Translations under genes and position numbers: made by a program
Notes under the pieces: generated by a model
What the model saw: only the letters and a program-made list of their open reading frames with translations
The model's database searches: none
What the model was told of the DNA's origin: nothing
Assembly (NCBI GenBank): GCA_020630975.1
Contig: JAHDID010000002.1
Span: 124,001 to 188,000 of the forward strand
DNA length: 64,000 nucleotides
From: Verrucomicrobiota bacterium
GTDB taxonomy: Bacteria; Verrucomicrobiota; Verrucomicrobiia; Verrucomicrobiales; DEV007
Direction of reading: 5' to 3'
Shown here: positions 23,802 through 33,459 of the stretch, piece by piece
How positions within the stretch are numbered: the first letter of the stretch is position 1
Layout of the letters: the number at the start of each line of letters is the position of its first letter

Positions 23802-25550
23802 ATGATCTTACCCAGCCTATACCTAGCCGACACCGGGGCATCAACGATAGACGCCGCAGCTGCGGCCAACGTCAAGATCACCAACCCGATCGATATCATC
23901 ATCATCATCGCTTACGTGATCGGCATCGTGCTCATCGGTTGCTTCGCCGCCAAGCTCGGCAAAAAGGGTAAGCACGGCAGCAGTGATAGCAGCGCAGCTC
24001 AGGACTACTTCCTAGCTGGTGGCACGCTCAAATGGCCGGTGATCGGCCTAGCCCTGTTTGCGACCAATATCTCCACCGTCCATCTCGTCAGTCTCGCTCA
24101 GGCTGGCTTCGATACCGGTCTGCTCAATGGTAATTTCGAGTGGATGGCAGGCTTCACCCTAGTGCTGCTGGCCGTCTTCTTCGCACCCTTCTTCATCCGC
24201 TCTCGAGTCGCCACGCTGCCCGATTTTCTAGAAAAACGCTACAACCGCGCCTCGCGCGATATCCTTTCCATCCTATCGATCGCCTCAGCCATCCTCGTAC
24301 ATATCGGCTTCGCCCTCTACACTGGTGCCGTGGTGCTCAATGGTATGTTCGGTCTCGATATCGTCGCCAGCGTCATCGGCATCGCCGTGCTCACCGGTAT
24401 CTACACCGTCATCGGCGGGCTCATGGCCGTGGTGCTCACCGAGTCGATCCAGACCATCATCCTGCTGCTGGGAGCGATCGTCATCACTGTCATCGCCTAT
24501 CTGCAGCTCGGTAGCTGGGATGCCTTGGTAAACAATGTCGATGCCATCAAGCTGAGCATGCTACACAGCACCGAGGAGGCCAAAGCTGTCGCCGGTGGCA
24601 GCCCAGGTCTACCCTGGTACGCCGTGATCCTAGGCTACCCGGTGCTAGGTATCTGGTACTGGTGTACCGACCAGACCATCGTCCAGCGGGTGCTCGGCGC
24701 TAAGGACGAAAACCACGCCCGTGTCGGCGCACTTTTTGCCGGCTTCATCAAGATCCTGCCAGTTTTCATCTTTGTCCTCCCCGGTCTCATGTGTGCCGCC
24801 CTCATCCAGAGCGGCCAGCTCGATGCCGCCGGTATGGCCACCAAACCAGATGGCTCACCCGACTCGGGCGATACCTATGCCTTCATGATCCGCGAGCTAC
24901 TCCCCGTCGGGGTAAAAGGCCTAGTCGCAGCGGCCCTACTATCGGCCCTCATGTCGACTGTATCCGGCGCTCTCAACTCCATCTCCACGCTCACCGCTTA
25001 CGATCTTTTCCAGCGCTTTCGCCCCGATAGCTCCGACCGTCAGCTGGTCACCATCGGTCGCGTAGCCGCTCTCATCGCCATGATCCTAGCCATCGCTTGG
25101 TCGATCATTCTACCGCAGTTCGACAAAGGCGGCCTCTTCAATGCCATGGTCAGCGTGGTGGTAAATATCGCCCCACCGATCACCGCCGTCTTTCTCTGGG
25201 GTATCTTCTGGCGCCGCGCCTCAGGCACAGCTGCCGTCTGCACCCTCTGCATCGGAGCCGCCCTAGGCGTAGCCTCCTACATCATCAGCAATCAGCCACC
25301 AGTGTGGTTTCAGCGTCTGGCGCTGCCCGATCTCATGGTCGCCTTTTACCTATTCGTCATCTGCTCCTTAGTCCTCTTCGTTGTATCTCTCATCGTGCCC
25401 CATCGCCACACCGCGGAGTCCCAGCAGCTAGTATGGAGCTCACCCCTAGAGCCGCTACGCGATACGGGGTGGAAAGGTTTCGGAAACTACAAGTTTCTCT
25501 CGCTACTGCTGATCACCGTCATGGTCGTGCTATACGTTATCTTTAGATAG
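23802..25550 (+). CDS. Sodium:solute symporter (SSS family)
   Basis: About 582 aa from the ATG at 23802. The frame is open back to a TTG at 23718, but that part lies in repeat DNA. About 13-14 helices are predicted. SSS hallmarks include D-Y-F-L-A-G-G near 70, T-N-I-S-T-V near 90, F-x-x-x-x-x-R-S-R-V-A-T-L-P-D-F-L-E-K-R-Y near 135, W-Y-W-C-T-D-Q near 290 and A-A-L-L-S-A-L-M-S-T-V-S-G-A-L-N near 385 (sodium site). The tail ends G-W-K-G-F-G-N-Y-K-F plus one last helix. Such SGLT-like carriers import sugars or sugar acids with Na+. A C-terminal remnant of a close paralog lies at 54803-54932. Confidence 0.9.
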   Translation: MILPSLYLADTGASTIDAAAAANVKITNPIDIIIIIAYVIGIVLIGCFAAKLGKKGKHGSSDSSAAQDYFLAGGTLKWPVIGLALFATNISTVHLVSLAQAGFDTGLLNGNFEWMAGFTLVLLAVFFAPFFIRSRVATLPDFLEKRYNRASRDILSILSIASAILVHIGFALYTGAVVLNGMFGLDIVASVIGIAVLTGIYTVIGGLMAVVLTESIQTIILLLGAIVITVIAYLQLGSWDALVNNVDAIKLSMLHSTEEAKAVAGGSPGLPWYAVILGYPVLGIWYWCTDQTIVQRVLGAKDENHARVGALFAGFIKILPVFIFVLPGLMCAALIQSGQLDAAGMATKPDGSPDSGDTYAFMIRELLPVGVKGLVAAALLSALMSTVSGALNSISTLTAYDLFQRFRPDSSDRQLVTIGRVAALIAMILAIAWSIILPQFDKGGLFNAMVSVVVNIAPPITAVFLWGIFWRRASGTAAVCTLCIGAALGVASYIISNQPPVWFQRLALPDLMVAFYLFVICSLVLFVVSLIVPHRHTAESQQLVWSSPLEPLRDTGWKGFGNYKFLSLLLITVMVVLYVIFR

Positions 25551-25572
25551 GTAAAGCTGAGCGCAGCGACCG

Positions 25573-25610
25573 ATTGTACCCTGTTCAGTCCAGACTGTAC
25601 CCTATTGAAT
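25573..25610. repeat. 21-bp-period repeat D, two-unit copy 1
   Basis: Two units TGTACCCTGTTC (25575) and TGTACCCTATTGAAT (25596) start exactly 21 bp apart, joined by AGTCCAGAC. On the minus strand the element supplies the last eight codons and stop of the monooxygenase gene. The same two-unit form recurs inverted at 54745-54784, and a three-unit form at 39482-39538. Confidence 0.85.
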
Positions 25611-27045
25611 TTTCAAAATGCTGCCACTTCGGCGTGCGGGTGCGCAGGTAGTACTCAGAGGCGGGGCCACACCAGTTGTTGATGATGGTGCCGCTGGCGT
25701 CTTTGTACCAGCTGGAGCAATCCGCCATCCACACGGTCCGCTCGAGTCGGCGGCGCAGTTCGTCTTGATAGTCGGCTGCTGCACTCGCCGATACCTCGGT
25801 AGTCGCATGCTCAGCCCGCAGACAGTGCAGGATGTAGCGGACCTGACACTCCACCATGAAGATGATCGAGTTGTGCCCCAGATTGGTATTGGGCCCATAG
25901 AGGGTAAAGAAATTCGGGAAACCGGGAACGAGGATACCGAGGTAGGCACCCGGCTGCTCGACCCAGTGCTCGGCTAGTGAGGTGCCGCCGCGGCCGATGA
26001 TCTGCATGGGCGCTAGTAGCTCGCTGGTTTGAAAGCCGGTGGCGTAGATGATGGCATCGACCGGCTGTGGCTGCGCATCATCCGTCGAGATCGCACCGGC
26101 CGAGATCGACTGGATCGGATCGGTGACTATGCTCACATCATCTCGCTGCAGGGCGGCATAGTAGTCGTCGGATAGGAGGATCCGCTTGCAGCCAGCGGGG
26201 TAGGTGGGTAGCAGCTTATCGAGTAGCGACCGCTCGCGGACCTGGCGTTTCACATATCGGCTCAGCCAGTTGGTATAGATCCAGGTAGCAGGCTCGCCCT
26301 GGCGAAATGCGACGAAGCGGCTATCACACACCCAGAAAAGCCACCAGCGATAGCACTGCGCGAGTAGCGGCACGCAGGCGCAGAGTCGCTGCCAGAGTCG
26401 GCTATAGGGTTTATTGTTTAGTGGTGCTACCCAGTTGGGGCTGCGCTGGTAGAGATAGAGGTGATTCGCCTGCTCAGCGATCTCAGGCACGATCTGCACC
26501 GCGCTGGCACCATTACCGATGATGGCGATGTCTTTGCCCTGAGGATCGAAATCGGCATCCCAGCGAGCGGTGTGAAAAGCCGCTCCTGTGTAAGTGTCTC
26601 CACCCTCGATCTCGGGCAATGCCGGCCGATTGAGCTGACCGACGGCGCTGATCACCACATCGAAGCGGCCCTGCCAGCCACCCTCTAGCACGATCGACCA
26701 ATCGCCTGTCTCCTCGCTGTAGGCAGCCTGCTGCACCGAGCTGCTATATCGGATGTGTGGTATGATCTCGTATTTCTCGGCGCAGTGTCGGAAATACTCG
26801 AGTATCTCTCGCTGTCGTGAGTACTTCTGCGACCAATCAGGCTTTGGCTCGAAGGAGAATGAGTAGAGAAAAGATGGCACATCGCAGCCAGCATTGGGGT
26901 AGGTGTTTTCAAACCACGTCCCGCCGAGCCGGTCAGACTTCTCAAAGATCGTGAAGCTATCGATACCGGCTTTCTTCAGCTGGATAGCCATGCATAGCCC
27001 GCTCATACCGGCCCCGACGATGGCGATGTTTTTGTCGTTAGTCAT
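25585..27045 (-). CDS. Flavin-containing (Baeyer-Villiger type) monooxygenase
   Basis: A 486-aa FAD/NADPH enzyme. The FAD Rossmann motif G-A-G-M-S-G lies near 11-16, the NADPH motif G-N-G-A-S-A near 178 and the fingerprint Y-x-G-x-x-x-H-x-x-x-W-D near 148-160, close to the BVMO consensus F-x-G-x-x-x-H-x-x-x-W. The family inserts oxygen next to a ketone to make an ester or lactone, or hydroxylates N/S groups. It is the last gene of a minus-strand operon with an SDR and an alpha/beta hydrolase. That order suggests alcohol to ketone to ester to acid plus alcohol. Its final codons lie in repeat D. Confidence 0.87.
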   Translation of the reverse strand: MTNDKNIAIVGAGMSGLCMAIQLKKAGIDSFTIFEKSDRLGGTWFENTYPNAGCDVPSFLYSFSFEPKPDWSQKYSRQREILEYFRHCAEKYEIIPHIRYSSSVQQAAYSEETGDWSIVLEGGWQGRFDVVISAVGQLNRPALPEIEGGDTYTGAAFHTARWDADFDPQGKDIAIIGNGASAVQIVPEIAEQANHLYLYQRSPNWVAPLNNKPYSRLWQRLCACVPLLAQCYRWWLFWVCDSRFVAFRQGEPATWIYTNWLSRYVKRQVRERSLLDKLLPTYPAGCKRILLSDDYYAALQRDDVSIVTDPIQSISAGAISTDDAQPQPVDAIIYATGFQTSELLAPMQIIGRGGTSLAEHWVEQPGAYLGILVPGFPNFFTLYGPNTNLGHNSIIFMVECQVRYILHCLRAEHATTEVSASAAADYQDELRRRLERTVWMADCSSWYKDASGTIINNWCGPASEYYLRTRTPKWQHFENSIGYSLD

Positions 27046-27895
27046 GGTGATGTCTAGCTATCCAGTCAGTCGTGGCCGGCCACACGGTATCTGGAGCCTC
27101 ACAGTAAAAGAGGTGCCCGCAGCCAGCTATCTCTAGAGTCTCAGAGCCGGGGATGAGCTGTGCGAGGTGAGCCGCTTCCCCAGCCGGTACCACAGCATCT
27201 CTTTGCCCCTCTATGATCAGAGTCGGCGCAGCGATCGATCGGAGCCGCTCGGAGACATCCCAGCCACGGATAGCGGCTACCGCCTGGCCGATGGCAGAAA
27301 AGTCGTGCTGAGCAAAGCCAGCGTGGAGCTCGCGCACCAGTGTCGGCCGCTGCCGCCCGCCTGCGGTGTAGCCGCGCAGCGTCAGGCCGTAGGCGATGGG
27401 CGAGCGCACCAGTCCCGCCATGGCCAGCCGAAAGGCCCACAGCCCGCCAACTCCGAGTGCAGCTATCGCCTGCATGAGTCCGAGGGAATTTCCCCAGCGG
27501 CCACGGGCGAAACCGGAGATCGAGGTGACACTGCGCACTAGGTCGGGATGCGTAGCCGCTGTCATCAGAGCCGCAAAGCCGCCTGTCGACCAGCCGACTA
27601 GGTGCACAGGCTCGTCGCCGTGTAGCTCGCGGATCGCAGCCGCTACCGCATCGGAAAAGGTCTCCGGTCGGAGCGGTGCCCCATCGCGGTCAGTCCACTC
27701 AGACGGAGCATGGCAGGGCAGACTGACTGCGCTGCACTGGTGGCTCTGGCGCACCGCCTCGGGTAGAAACAGCTCCATACAGTCGATCGAGCCGGTGATG
27801 CCATGCACAAAGACCAGAGGTGGTAGATCCGCCGCTCCGCTCGGCCCGGTATAGGCGATGGAGTGTCCAGCTAGGCTTGCGAGTCGATGCTCCAT
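27038..27895 (-). CDS. Alpha/beta hydrolase
   Basis: A 285-aa cytoplasmic hydrolase. It has an oxyanion-hole H-G at 31-32, nucleophile Ser103 in V-G-W-S-T-G-G, Asp in I-E-G-Q-R-D-A-V-V-P near 232 and His in G-C-G-H-L-F near 258, giving a complete catalytic triad. It overlaps the monooxygenase start by 8 bases and begins 17 bp after the SDR. It could hydrolyse the ester or lactone made by the monooxygenase; that is an inference from order. Confidence 0.85.
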   Translation of the reverse strand: MEHRLASLAGHSIAYTGPSGAADLPPLVFVHGITGSIDCMELFLPEAVRQSHQCSAVSLPCHAPSEWTDRDGAPLRPETFSDAVAAAIRELHGDEPVHLVGWSTGGFAALMTAATHPDLVRSVTSISGFARGRWGNSLGLMQAIAALGVGGLWAFRLAMAGLVRSPIAYGLTLRGYTAGGRQRPTLVRELHAGFAQHDFSAIGQAVAAIRGWDVSERLRSIAAPTLIIEGQRDAVVPAGEAAHLAQLIPGSETLEIAGCGHLFYCEAPDTVWPATTDWIARHHHD

Positions 27896-27912
27896 CTACC
27901 ACAGGATCAGCG

Positions 27913-28857
27913 CTAGCGCAGATCATCAAACATCAGCTGCAGGGTATCGCGGCAGCTGTAGCGAAACTCATATCCCAGCTCCTCGGTGAGCCGCTCGGGC
28001 GAGATCACCCAGGGGTAAGCCGCAAAGTACCAGAGCCCTGGTGGAAATCGAAACAGCGGCAAGCGCAGCGCCCACCACATCGATGCGATACCTTTGAGGA
28101 TCGCCAGTGGCAGGGAAAAAATCGGCCGACTGCTCATCTCAGCCATCTCAGACAGCGAGACCCAATCCTTCGGGCCGATATTGAAAGGCCCAGTCGCTTT
28201 TTTCTCCAGTATCAGGCGAGTCGCCGCCACCACATCATCGGCATGGACGAACTGCATCGGAGTGTTGCTACCATTCGGCATCACCAGTGCAGGCGGCTTG
28301 GCGACAAAGGTGGTCAGGTAGTTCGTCAGGCCGGTCTCGTAGATGATCGTCGGGCGCGTCCAGCTGGTCGCGATCTCTGGGTTAGTCTTGGCGAAGTCGA
28401 CTAGCATCTCCTCTACCTCCACCTTGTCCGCTGAGTAGCGGTACTCCTCTCTAGCCCGCAGCGGCTGGCTTTCTAGCAGAGGGATGGGGTTATCCGGCCA
28501 GGCACCGTAGGCCGTCGCGCTCGAGGAGATCAGCAGCCGCTCGGGTTGGATCTTGGCCACAGCCTTCAGCACATTGCGGGTTCCCGCCACATTGATGTCG
28601 TGCATCTTTTCATCATTGTGGATCGGGTTTACCACGAAAGCGAGGTGCAGCACAGTATCTGGCTCGAACTCGACCATCGCCTCGATCAGAGCTTCGCTAC
28701 GCGCATCGCAGCGAAAAAAGAAATCAGGCGTATCCCACTCCGGAGGATCGACCACATCGATCCCATGGATGACGATCTTGGGATTCGCCGAGCGAAGCTC
28801 CCGGATCATAGCCCTGCCATAGTGCCCAGAGCTGCCTATAATAGCCACACGCTTCAT
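27913..28857 (-). CDS. NAD-dependent epimerase/dehydratase (extended SDR)
   Basis: A 314-aa protein with the Rossmann motif G-S-S-G-H-Y-G-R near 8-15 (a G-x-x-G-x-x-G variant), acidic D33-type NAD discriminator in H-G-I-D-V-V-D, S-S-S-A-T-A-Y-G with the active-site Ser/Thr near 112-118 and Y-S-A-D-K (Y-x-x-x-K) near 138-142. It resembles NAD-binding nucleotide-sugar epimerases and 3-beta-hydroxysteroid dehydrogenase-like SDRs. It is the first gene of the SDR, hydrolase, monooxygenase operon. The substrate is probably an alcohol or lipid-like molecule rather than a sugar nucleotide, given the neighbours, but this is uncertain. Confidence 0.82.
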   Translation of the reverse strand: MKRVAIIGSSGHYGRAMIRELRSANPKIVIHGIDVVDPPEWDTPDFFFRCDARSEALIEAMVEFEPDTVLHLAFVVNPIHNDEKMHDINVAGTRNVLKAVAKIQPERLLISSSATAYGAWPDNPIPLLESQPLRAREEYRYSADKVEVEEMLVDFAKTNPEIATSWTRPTIIYETGLTNYLTTFVAKPPALVMPNGSNTPMQFVHADDVVAATRLILEKKATGPFNIGPKDWVSLSEMAEMSSRPIFSLPLAILKGIASMWWALRLPLFRFPPGLWYFAAYPWVISPERLTEELGYEFRYSCRDTLQLMFDDLR

Positions 28858-29223
28858 TGGGTGGATTATACACGGAAGTTATGACTTTTCAGTGCTTTTG
28901 TGGGGGTGAAAATCAAAGGGGGGGGGGCAGAATGGAGGCTCAACCGCTAGGTAGGGATGAAAATCATATCGACATCGATTTCCTCGACGGGTCCTCGCCG
29001 CGTATTTCGGGCATCGCTATGAGTTTATCACGAAGTTTGTTGAGTATGCCACAACTAACCTGCTACCACAAAACCTCACAATTTCCCAAGAAAATCCTAA
29101 TCCGTTGAGTCACCATATTACAATATCAAGTGAACCGGAATCAAGAACAGTGTATTTACAAATCCGAGTGCTACTCAATCGTAAAGATAATTAAATGAAC
29201 AGTATTGAAGAGGCCGCCGAGCA
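28858..29223. other. Intergenic region with a run of 10 G and a possible gene remnant
   Basis: A homopolymer of ten G residues lies at 28918-28927. From 28961 a stop-free frame of 77 codons runs to a TAA at 29192-29194; its end (FITKFVEYATTNLLPQ...VYLQIRVLLNRK) reads like a real protein C-terminus. It has no start codon suited to its frame, because a TGA lies just upstream at 28958. It may be the tail of a decayed gene at the edge of the AT-rich island. Confidence 0.35.
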
Positions 29224-32001
29224 ATGAGAATAATGAAAAGATCTTCAGTAAACTTTGTCATCATATTAACGCAACTTTGGTTAGTAGGAGTAATCTGCGC
29301 TGAGCGCCCGCAAACTGCTGTTTTCAACTTTGGCATGGCCAAGGGGTCGGATGAATGGAGATGGCTAGAGAAAGGATTAGCAGACATGCTCACCAATGAC
29401 ATATTGGCCGCAAATTATCCTGTAGTCGCTAGGGATGAAATGCAAGCCGTGGCCATGCAGGCAGGATGGGATAAACTAAAAGAACTTGAGGAGCGAATGG
29501 GTGCACCTCCCTTATTGCAGGTTAATAATGCACTAAAGATTGAAAGACTCATTTCTGGTGCATACAAAATAGAAAACGAAAAAATCCAAATAATCACACA
29601 AATAGTTGATCCCGAATCGGGTAACCTGCTGAAACAAATTCAGACCGAAGGGCCAATTGAAGATATTCTCACACTTCGTCATGATATCTCCCGGGAATTG
29701 ATTCCATGGCTAAATATGACTTCCGGAGAAGGGGAGCCCAACCTGATTTATGAAATCCGTCCTGCGCCATGGTCGCAAAGTGTCGACGCCATGAGGGCAC
29801 TTTATGAGGGGATAGATTTATACGATCAAGGCCTATACCCAGAAGCTTGGCTAAAATTCCGACAAGCTGAGAAAAATACCGCGGGGTTTGCAGACGCGAT
29901 ATACTGGGCGGCAAAAATGGACTATTTCCAATCTCGTTATGAACACAGTCGTCACGATTTTGAAACTTTCCTTAACCAATACCCGAGTCATCCACAAGTA
30001 GGGTCAGCCGTTCGAGAATATATGCACAGTTGGGAGAACGTGAACCCAAACGCTGATCAATTACTCACTCTTTACGAGCATATGAAAACAGCCTTCCCTG
30101 ACGCAAAGCAGTTGGTGGGGACTCAAATCCATCCAAACTATAAATGGTCAGAATGGAGATCTATGCGTCTTCAAGCAAGTTTAAATGATTTGGAAAAAGC
30201 ATTAAAACATACTCCGAAAAACTCTAGCCTATATGGAGGCACTGACGGCGAAACTTGGCGGTTAACATATCTAAAAGAGTACCTATCAAAAGGTGGTAGA
30301 GATAAAGAGATACTCAACACGGCAATCACTCAATCAAAAAAATACAAGATCCTAAAGTTTAACAATGGTCAGCGTCAGTTGGTTGATAATAATCACCCAT
30401 ATGGGAGAGGGCTTCGTTTGTACTATCTACTCGTTCCGCCGGAGGGTAAGTTATTTGAATCATTACGAGTTTGGCCTATATCGGCAAATGGTTATCATAC
30501 AAAGATACGGGTGCTGTGTAGTCAAGTAAGAGGATTTGATATTTTTGATTCAAAATTCGGGATTCCTCTACATCTCGGGAGGAGGGAAGGGATAAAAATT
30601 AATGCATTTGAAAAGGCGCCTGTAGCACACTTATACCTAGATCTTAATTCACCTTCAAAACCACCTTACGATAAAAGTAAAGCCTCAATCGAAGGTGTCA
30701 GACTGGAGGCGACTTTTAAAGATATACCGGAAGCGTGGGGTTCCTTGGATATCAATTGTTCTAATGCTACCAATTTCAAGGTGGAAGGCAATGGTGAATT
30801 TATACGATCAGGTTCTGGAGTGGTGGACTATTTAGCTCCAGGAACCTACCGTCTACAGTTTACACCTGGGACATGTCCATATACAAATCAAATCCATTAT
30901 GCATCATTTGAAAGAGACCTTACAATTAAAGCTGGAGAAACGACAAGGCTAGAAATTAAGTTTCCCTGGCGCAACCCTGTGAAATGGGAAGGCTGGGAGG
31001 TTGGTAAAATTGAACATCCCCAAAAAATGAAATATGACCTAGACCTGCGTACTTGGAACCCTCAAAATCCACAGTTTGTTTTCACTGAAGACAAAATTCG
31101 AGTTCTATGGTGTGATGGAGGGAATATTTGGACGTGTGAAAGTAATGACGGTCTAACTTTTACTAACACTCGAAAAATTGATTTACCAGTATCGAGCGGT
31201 TGGCACGAAGGCTGGGTTAAGTGTCGTATCGACTCTTTAAATCGATTTGTTATGACATTCCTATCTAATCGAAATAAGGAAAAAACCTACCAACTCTACT
31301 CTTGCTGGTCTAGGGATTTTATTAACTGGACCTCGCCAAGGCAAGTTAAAGACAGCTATGTTGACTTATATGATCTTGGGGTTGACCCCAAAAGCGGGAA
31401 TTTAGTAATCGCAGAATCAGCGGGAACGAAACAGGTCAATATTTGGACCTCGAAAGACGCTATTAATTGGTTGAAAATAAAGACTCTGGATTTTGAAGGG
31501 GCGGTCTATTCTTTATCGTTACTCACTCCTTTATCTGGGCAAGGGTTTGAGATTTATGCTACTGTCGAAGGGCAAATCAGGTACTTTGGGCCCAGTAAAA
31601 TCCATTGGCGATATGATAGACACATTATGCGCATAGTCAGTCAAGATCTGATAGATTGGGAGTTTGATGACTCATTTAAGCCGATATGTAAGAACGGGCG
31701 AGTGAGCACAATTTCGGCTACTCACTCGAAAGACGATGACACCATAGTCTGCAGCACATCCGGTGAAGCTGGTGCTAATCTAGCGTCTTTCTTCAGGCTG
31801 ACTCAAGACGATTCAGTTAAGCGTGTTGACTATCACAATATATTTCTCACTTACGATTCAAGCCTTGCATACCATCCCAAGTGGGGGGCGTGTGTTGCTT
31901 GGTCTCGGGTTAAGTTAGTGTCTAACGATTTTTTACCACCTAAAGTGCCGCTTATTATCATGCGCGGCCCTGATTTTAATCCATTCTTTAGTAAAAAATG
32001 A
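29224..32001 (+). CDS. Exported TolB-like/repeat/propeller multidomain protein, unknown function
   Basis: A 925-aa protein with a signal peptide (residues 1-27). Residues 30-165 resemble the CsgG/TolB-like N-terminal domain (A-V-F-N-F-G-x-A-K-G-S...L-E-K-G-L-A-D-M-L...V-V-A-R-D-E). Residues 180-300 look like TPR-type helical repeats (ALYEGIDLYDQGLYPEAWLKF). A central region of mixed strands follows, and from about 610 to 915 the sequence has repeated W/F-rich strands with D-G-L-T-F-T-N, S-R-D-F-I-N-W-T and S-K-D-A-I-N-W-L, like BNR/glycosidase beta-propellers. I know no named family with this order. The gene is much AT-richer than the neighbouring blocks, suggesting recent acquisition. It has no clear operon partner. 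Confidence 0.7.
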   Translation: MRIMKRSSVNFVIILTQLWLVGVICAERPQTAVFNFGMAKGSDEWRWLEKGLADMLTNDILAANYPVVARDEMQAVAMQAGWDKLKELEERMGAPPLLQVNNALKIERLISGAYKIENEKIQIITQIVDPESGNLLKQIQTEGPIEDILTLRHDISRELIPWLNMTSGEGEPNLIYEIRPAPWSQSVDAMRALYEGIDLYDQGLYPEAWLKFRQAEKNTAGFADAIYWAAKMDYFQSRYEHSRHDFETFLNQYPSHPQVGSAVREYMHSWENVNPNADQLLTLYEHMKTAFPDAKQLVGTQIHPNYKWSEWRSMRLQASLNDLEKALKHTPKNSSLYGGTDGETWRLTYLKEYLSKGGRDKEILNTAITQSKKYKILKFNNGQRQLVDNNHPYGRGLRLYYLLVPPEGKLFESLRVWPISANGYHTKIRVLCSQVRGFDIFDSKFGIPLHLGRREGIKINAFEKAPVAHLYLDLNSPSKPPYDKSKASIEGVRLEATFKDIPEAWGSLDINCSNATNFKVEGNGEFIRSGSGVVDYLAPGTYRLQFTPGTCPYTNQIHYASFERDLTIKAGETTRLEIKFPWRNPVKWEGWEVGKIEHPQKMKYDLDLRTWNPQNPQFVFTEDKIRVLWCDGGNIWTCESNDGLTFTNTRKIDLPVSSGWHEGWVKCRIDSLNRFVMTFLSNRNKEKTYQLYSCWSRDFINWTSPRQVKDSYVDLYDLGVDPKSGNLVIAESAGTKQVNIWTSKDAINWLKIKTLDFEGAVYSLSLLTPLSGQGFEIYATVEGQIRYFGPSKIHWRYDRHIMRIVSQDLIDWEFDDSFKPICKNGRVSTISATHSKDDDTIVCSTSGEAGANLASFFRLTQDDSVKRVDYHNIFLTYDSSLAYHPKWGACVAWSRVKLVSNDFLPPKVPLIIMRGPDFNPFFSKK

Positions 32002-32713
32002 TTTGTAGTTTAAGGGCTGAAGGTGTCAGGCGAAAGCTGAAAAGGGTCGGTATTAAACATTTTTTATATTTTTAGGCGCGTGGTGGATTTATCGAAGAAT
32101 GCGCACTACTCTTGTTAATCTGTAGAATCGAAACGTTGAACGGCTAATCGATGATTTCCACAGAATCCTTTTGACTCTTGAGTTTCGTGACAGTGATCAC
32201 ATTGTATTTAGTGGTATCTTGATAAGAGGTTGTAATGGTTTGATTGTTTGATTCGATGAACAGGCTTCCGCTATGTAATGGGTTTAGCTGATGGGTAATT
32301 AATTTCATCAATCCTTACGAGTATACCCAGTGGTCTAAATGTTGAGATTTCAATTATTATATGTATGTCGACCACCTTAGAGATGATTAATATAAATGTT
32401 TGTAATCGTCGATTTCCGAACGCGCTCCTCCCTTAGACAGAAAATAGATACCTCATTATTATTGATCTGGATTTTCAATAAAGGTTAGATGGTGCCTTTT
32501 GATCTGTACTGTTCTTTTGAGGTTTCATTAACACCTCCTGAGACTCGCTGCTCCATAACTGGCTATCGTTTGAAGATTTGGGGATATCAACACAAGAGGT
32601 AGTAGCGAGTGATGGCGCAAGTGAAAGGACGAGGGGCGGGATTATGTTTTATGTTTGGGTACTTCGATCTGCTGACCTGATTTTTTGGTTGAGGCCGGAG
32701 TCGTAAGTAGTTG
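32002..32713. other. AT-rich gap without a recognised gene
   Basis: About 700 bp of low GC content. On the minus strand a strong Shine-Dalgarno AGGAGGTG at about 32534-32541 is followed by an ATG, but the frame stops after 17 codons. No longer frame, repeat or RNA gene is evident. It could hold a decayed gene or an untranslated RNA. Confidence 0.4.
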
Positions 32714-33001
32714 CTAGTCGGTTTTCTGAAGTGTGTAACGTCTAGGGTTGGGAAATTTTTTTAGTTTAGGCCAAGGGGCTTTGTATTCTTCTTCATAGCC
32801 TTTAATTGTCTCCTCCATTAACTCCACCACGTCTTCCGTTTCTCCTAACTGCTGTGTTCTAATCTTTACCAGATCGGTTTGCTCTCGAGCTTCTGCAGAA
32901 ACCTCGAGATATAAGTAAAGGAAAACCCCGAAACCAATTGTAGCTATTGTAAGCCATCCTAGCACAGCGTAGCCTATAATTTTTCTGTACATATAATTCA
33001 A
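32714..33001 (-). CDS. Small membrane protein with coiled-coil tail
   Basis: A 95-aa protein with one N-terminal helix (about residues 7-30) and a charged segment from 33 to 72 whose heptad-like Leu/Val spacing suggests a coiled coil. It ends in a Pro-Lys-rich stretch. It resembles FtsL/DivIC-like small bitopic proteins only in topology. It sits in the same AT-rich island as the 925-aa protein, on the other strand. No family assigned. Confidence 0.5.
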   Translation of the reverse strand: MNYMYRKIIGYAVLGWLTIATIGFGVFLYLYLEVSAEAREQTDLVKIRTQQLGETEDVVELMEETIKGYEEEYKAPWPKLKKFPNPRRYTLQKTD

Positions 33002-33459
33002 AAATCTTTTCTACGGACCTAGCTAGATTACCCTGTTTGATATGCCAACCCAAAGATAACAAGCTGATTATTAAAATGCTATGCTTTCTGTGTGATTTAC
33101 GATTATTATATTATATTAATATTATAATAGGTGGTCAGTTTATAGAAAATGCGGCTGCACGATTTTCGGTTATCACACTAGCTAGCGTAGAGGTTGAGTT
33201 ATTTGCTGATTGCTTTTTGACTCGAAGGTTCGGCTTTGGTTGCTGGGCAGTTGAAAACAGCCCCTCCCAGTACGAGTATGTTGTGCGCATAGGTTGGCTA
33301 AGGTTGCTGGGCGGCGAGGCTCGCGCCCTTCCTTGAGATTGTGGGCTGCGAATTGGCGACTTTTGTGGAGTTGGTGAAAGGCTGCCGAGAGGCACAACTT
33401 CTTTGCTCATAGGCGCGCTTGGCGGTAGGTTGTAGGCCGTCTTTCTTGTTTGTTCGCTT
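33002..33459. other. Gap with repeat C copy 2 at 33238-33271
   Basis: Transition from AT-rich island to GC-rich DNA. It holds the 34-bp repeat C (GGTTGCTGGGCAGTTGAAAA and onward) with its internal GGGC-A-GTT/AAC-A-GCCC stem, and a second partial match (GGTTGCTGGGCGGCGAGGC) about 60 bp downstream. Frames here on the minus strand are repeat-derived. Confidence 0.7.

Noticed and set aside
23342-23971. 209-codon and 156-codon frames across the dehydratase end
   Set aside because: They are out-of-frame shadows of uxaA that run on into repeat DNA.
32500-32545. Seventeen-codon peptide with perfect Shine-Dalgarno on the minus strand
   Set aside because: Too short to support without conservation; recorded in the gap entry only.
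33135-33410. 91-codon frame on the minus strand
   Set aside because: It is made largely of repeat C and its partial copy.
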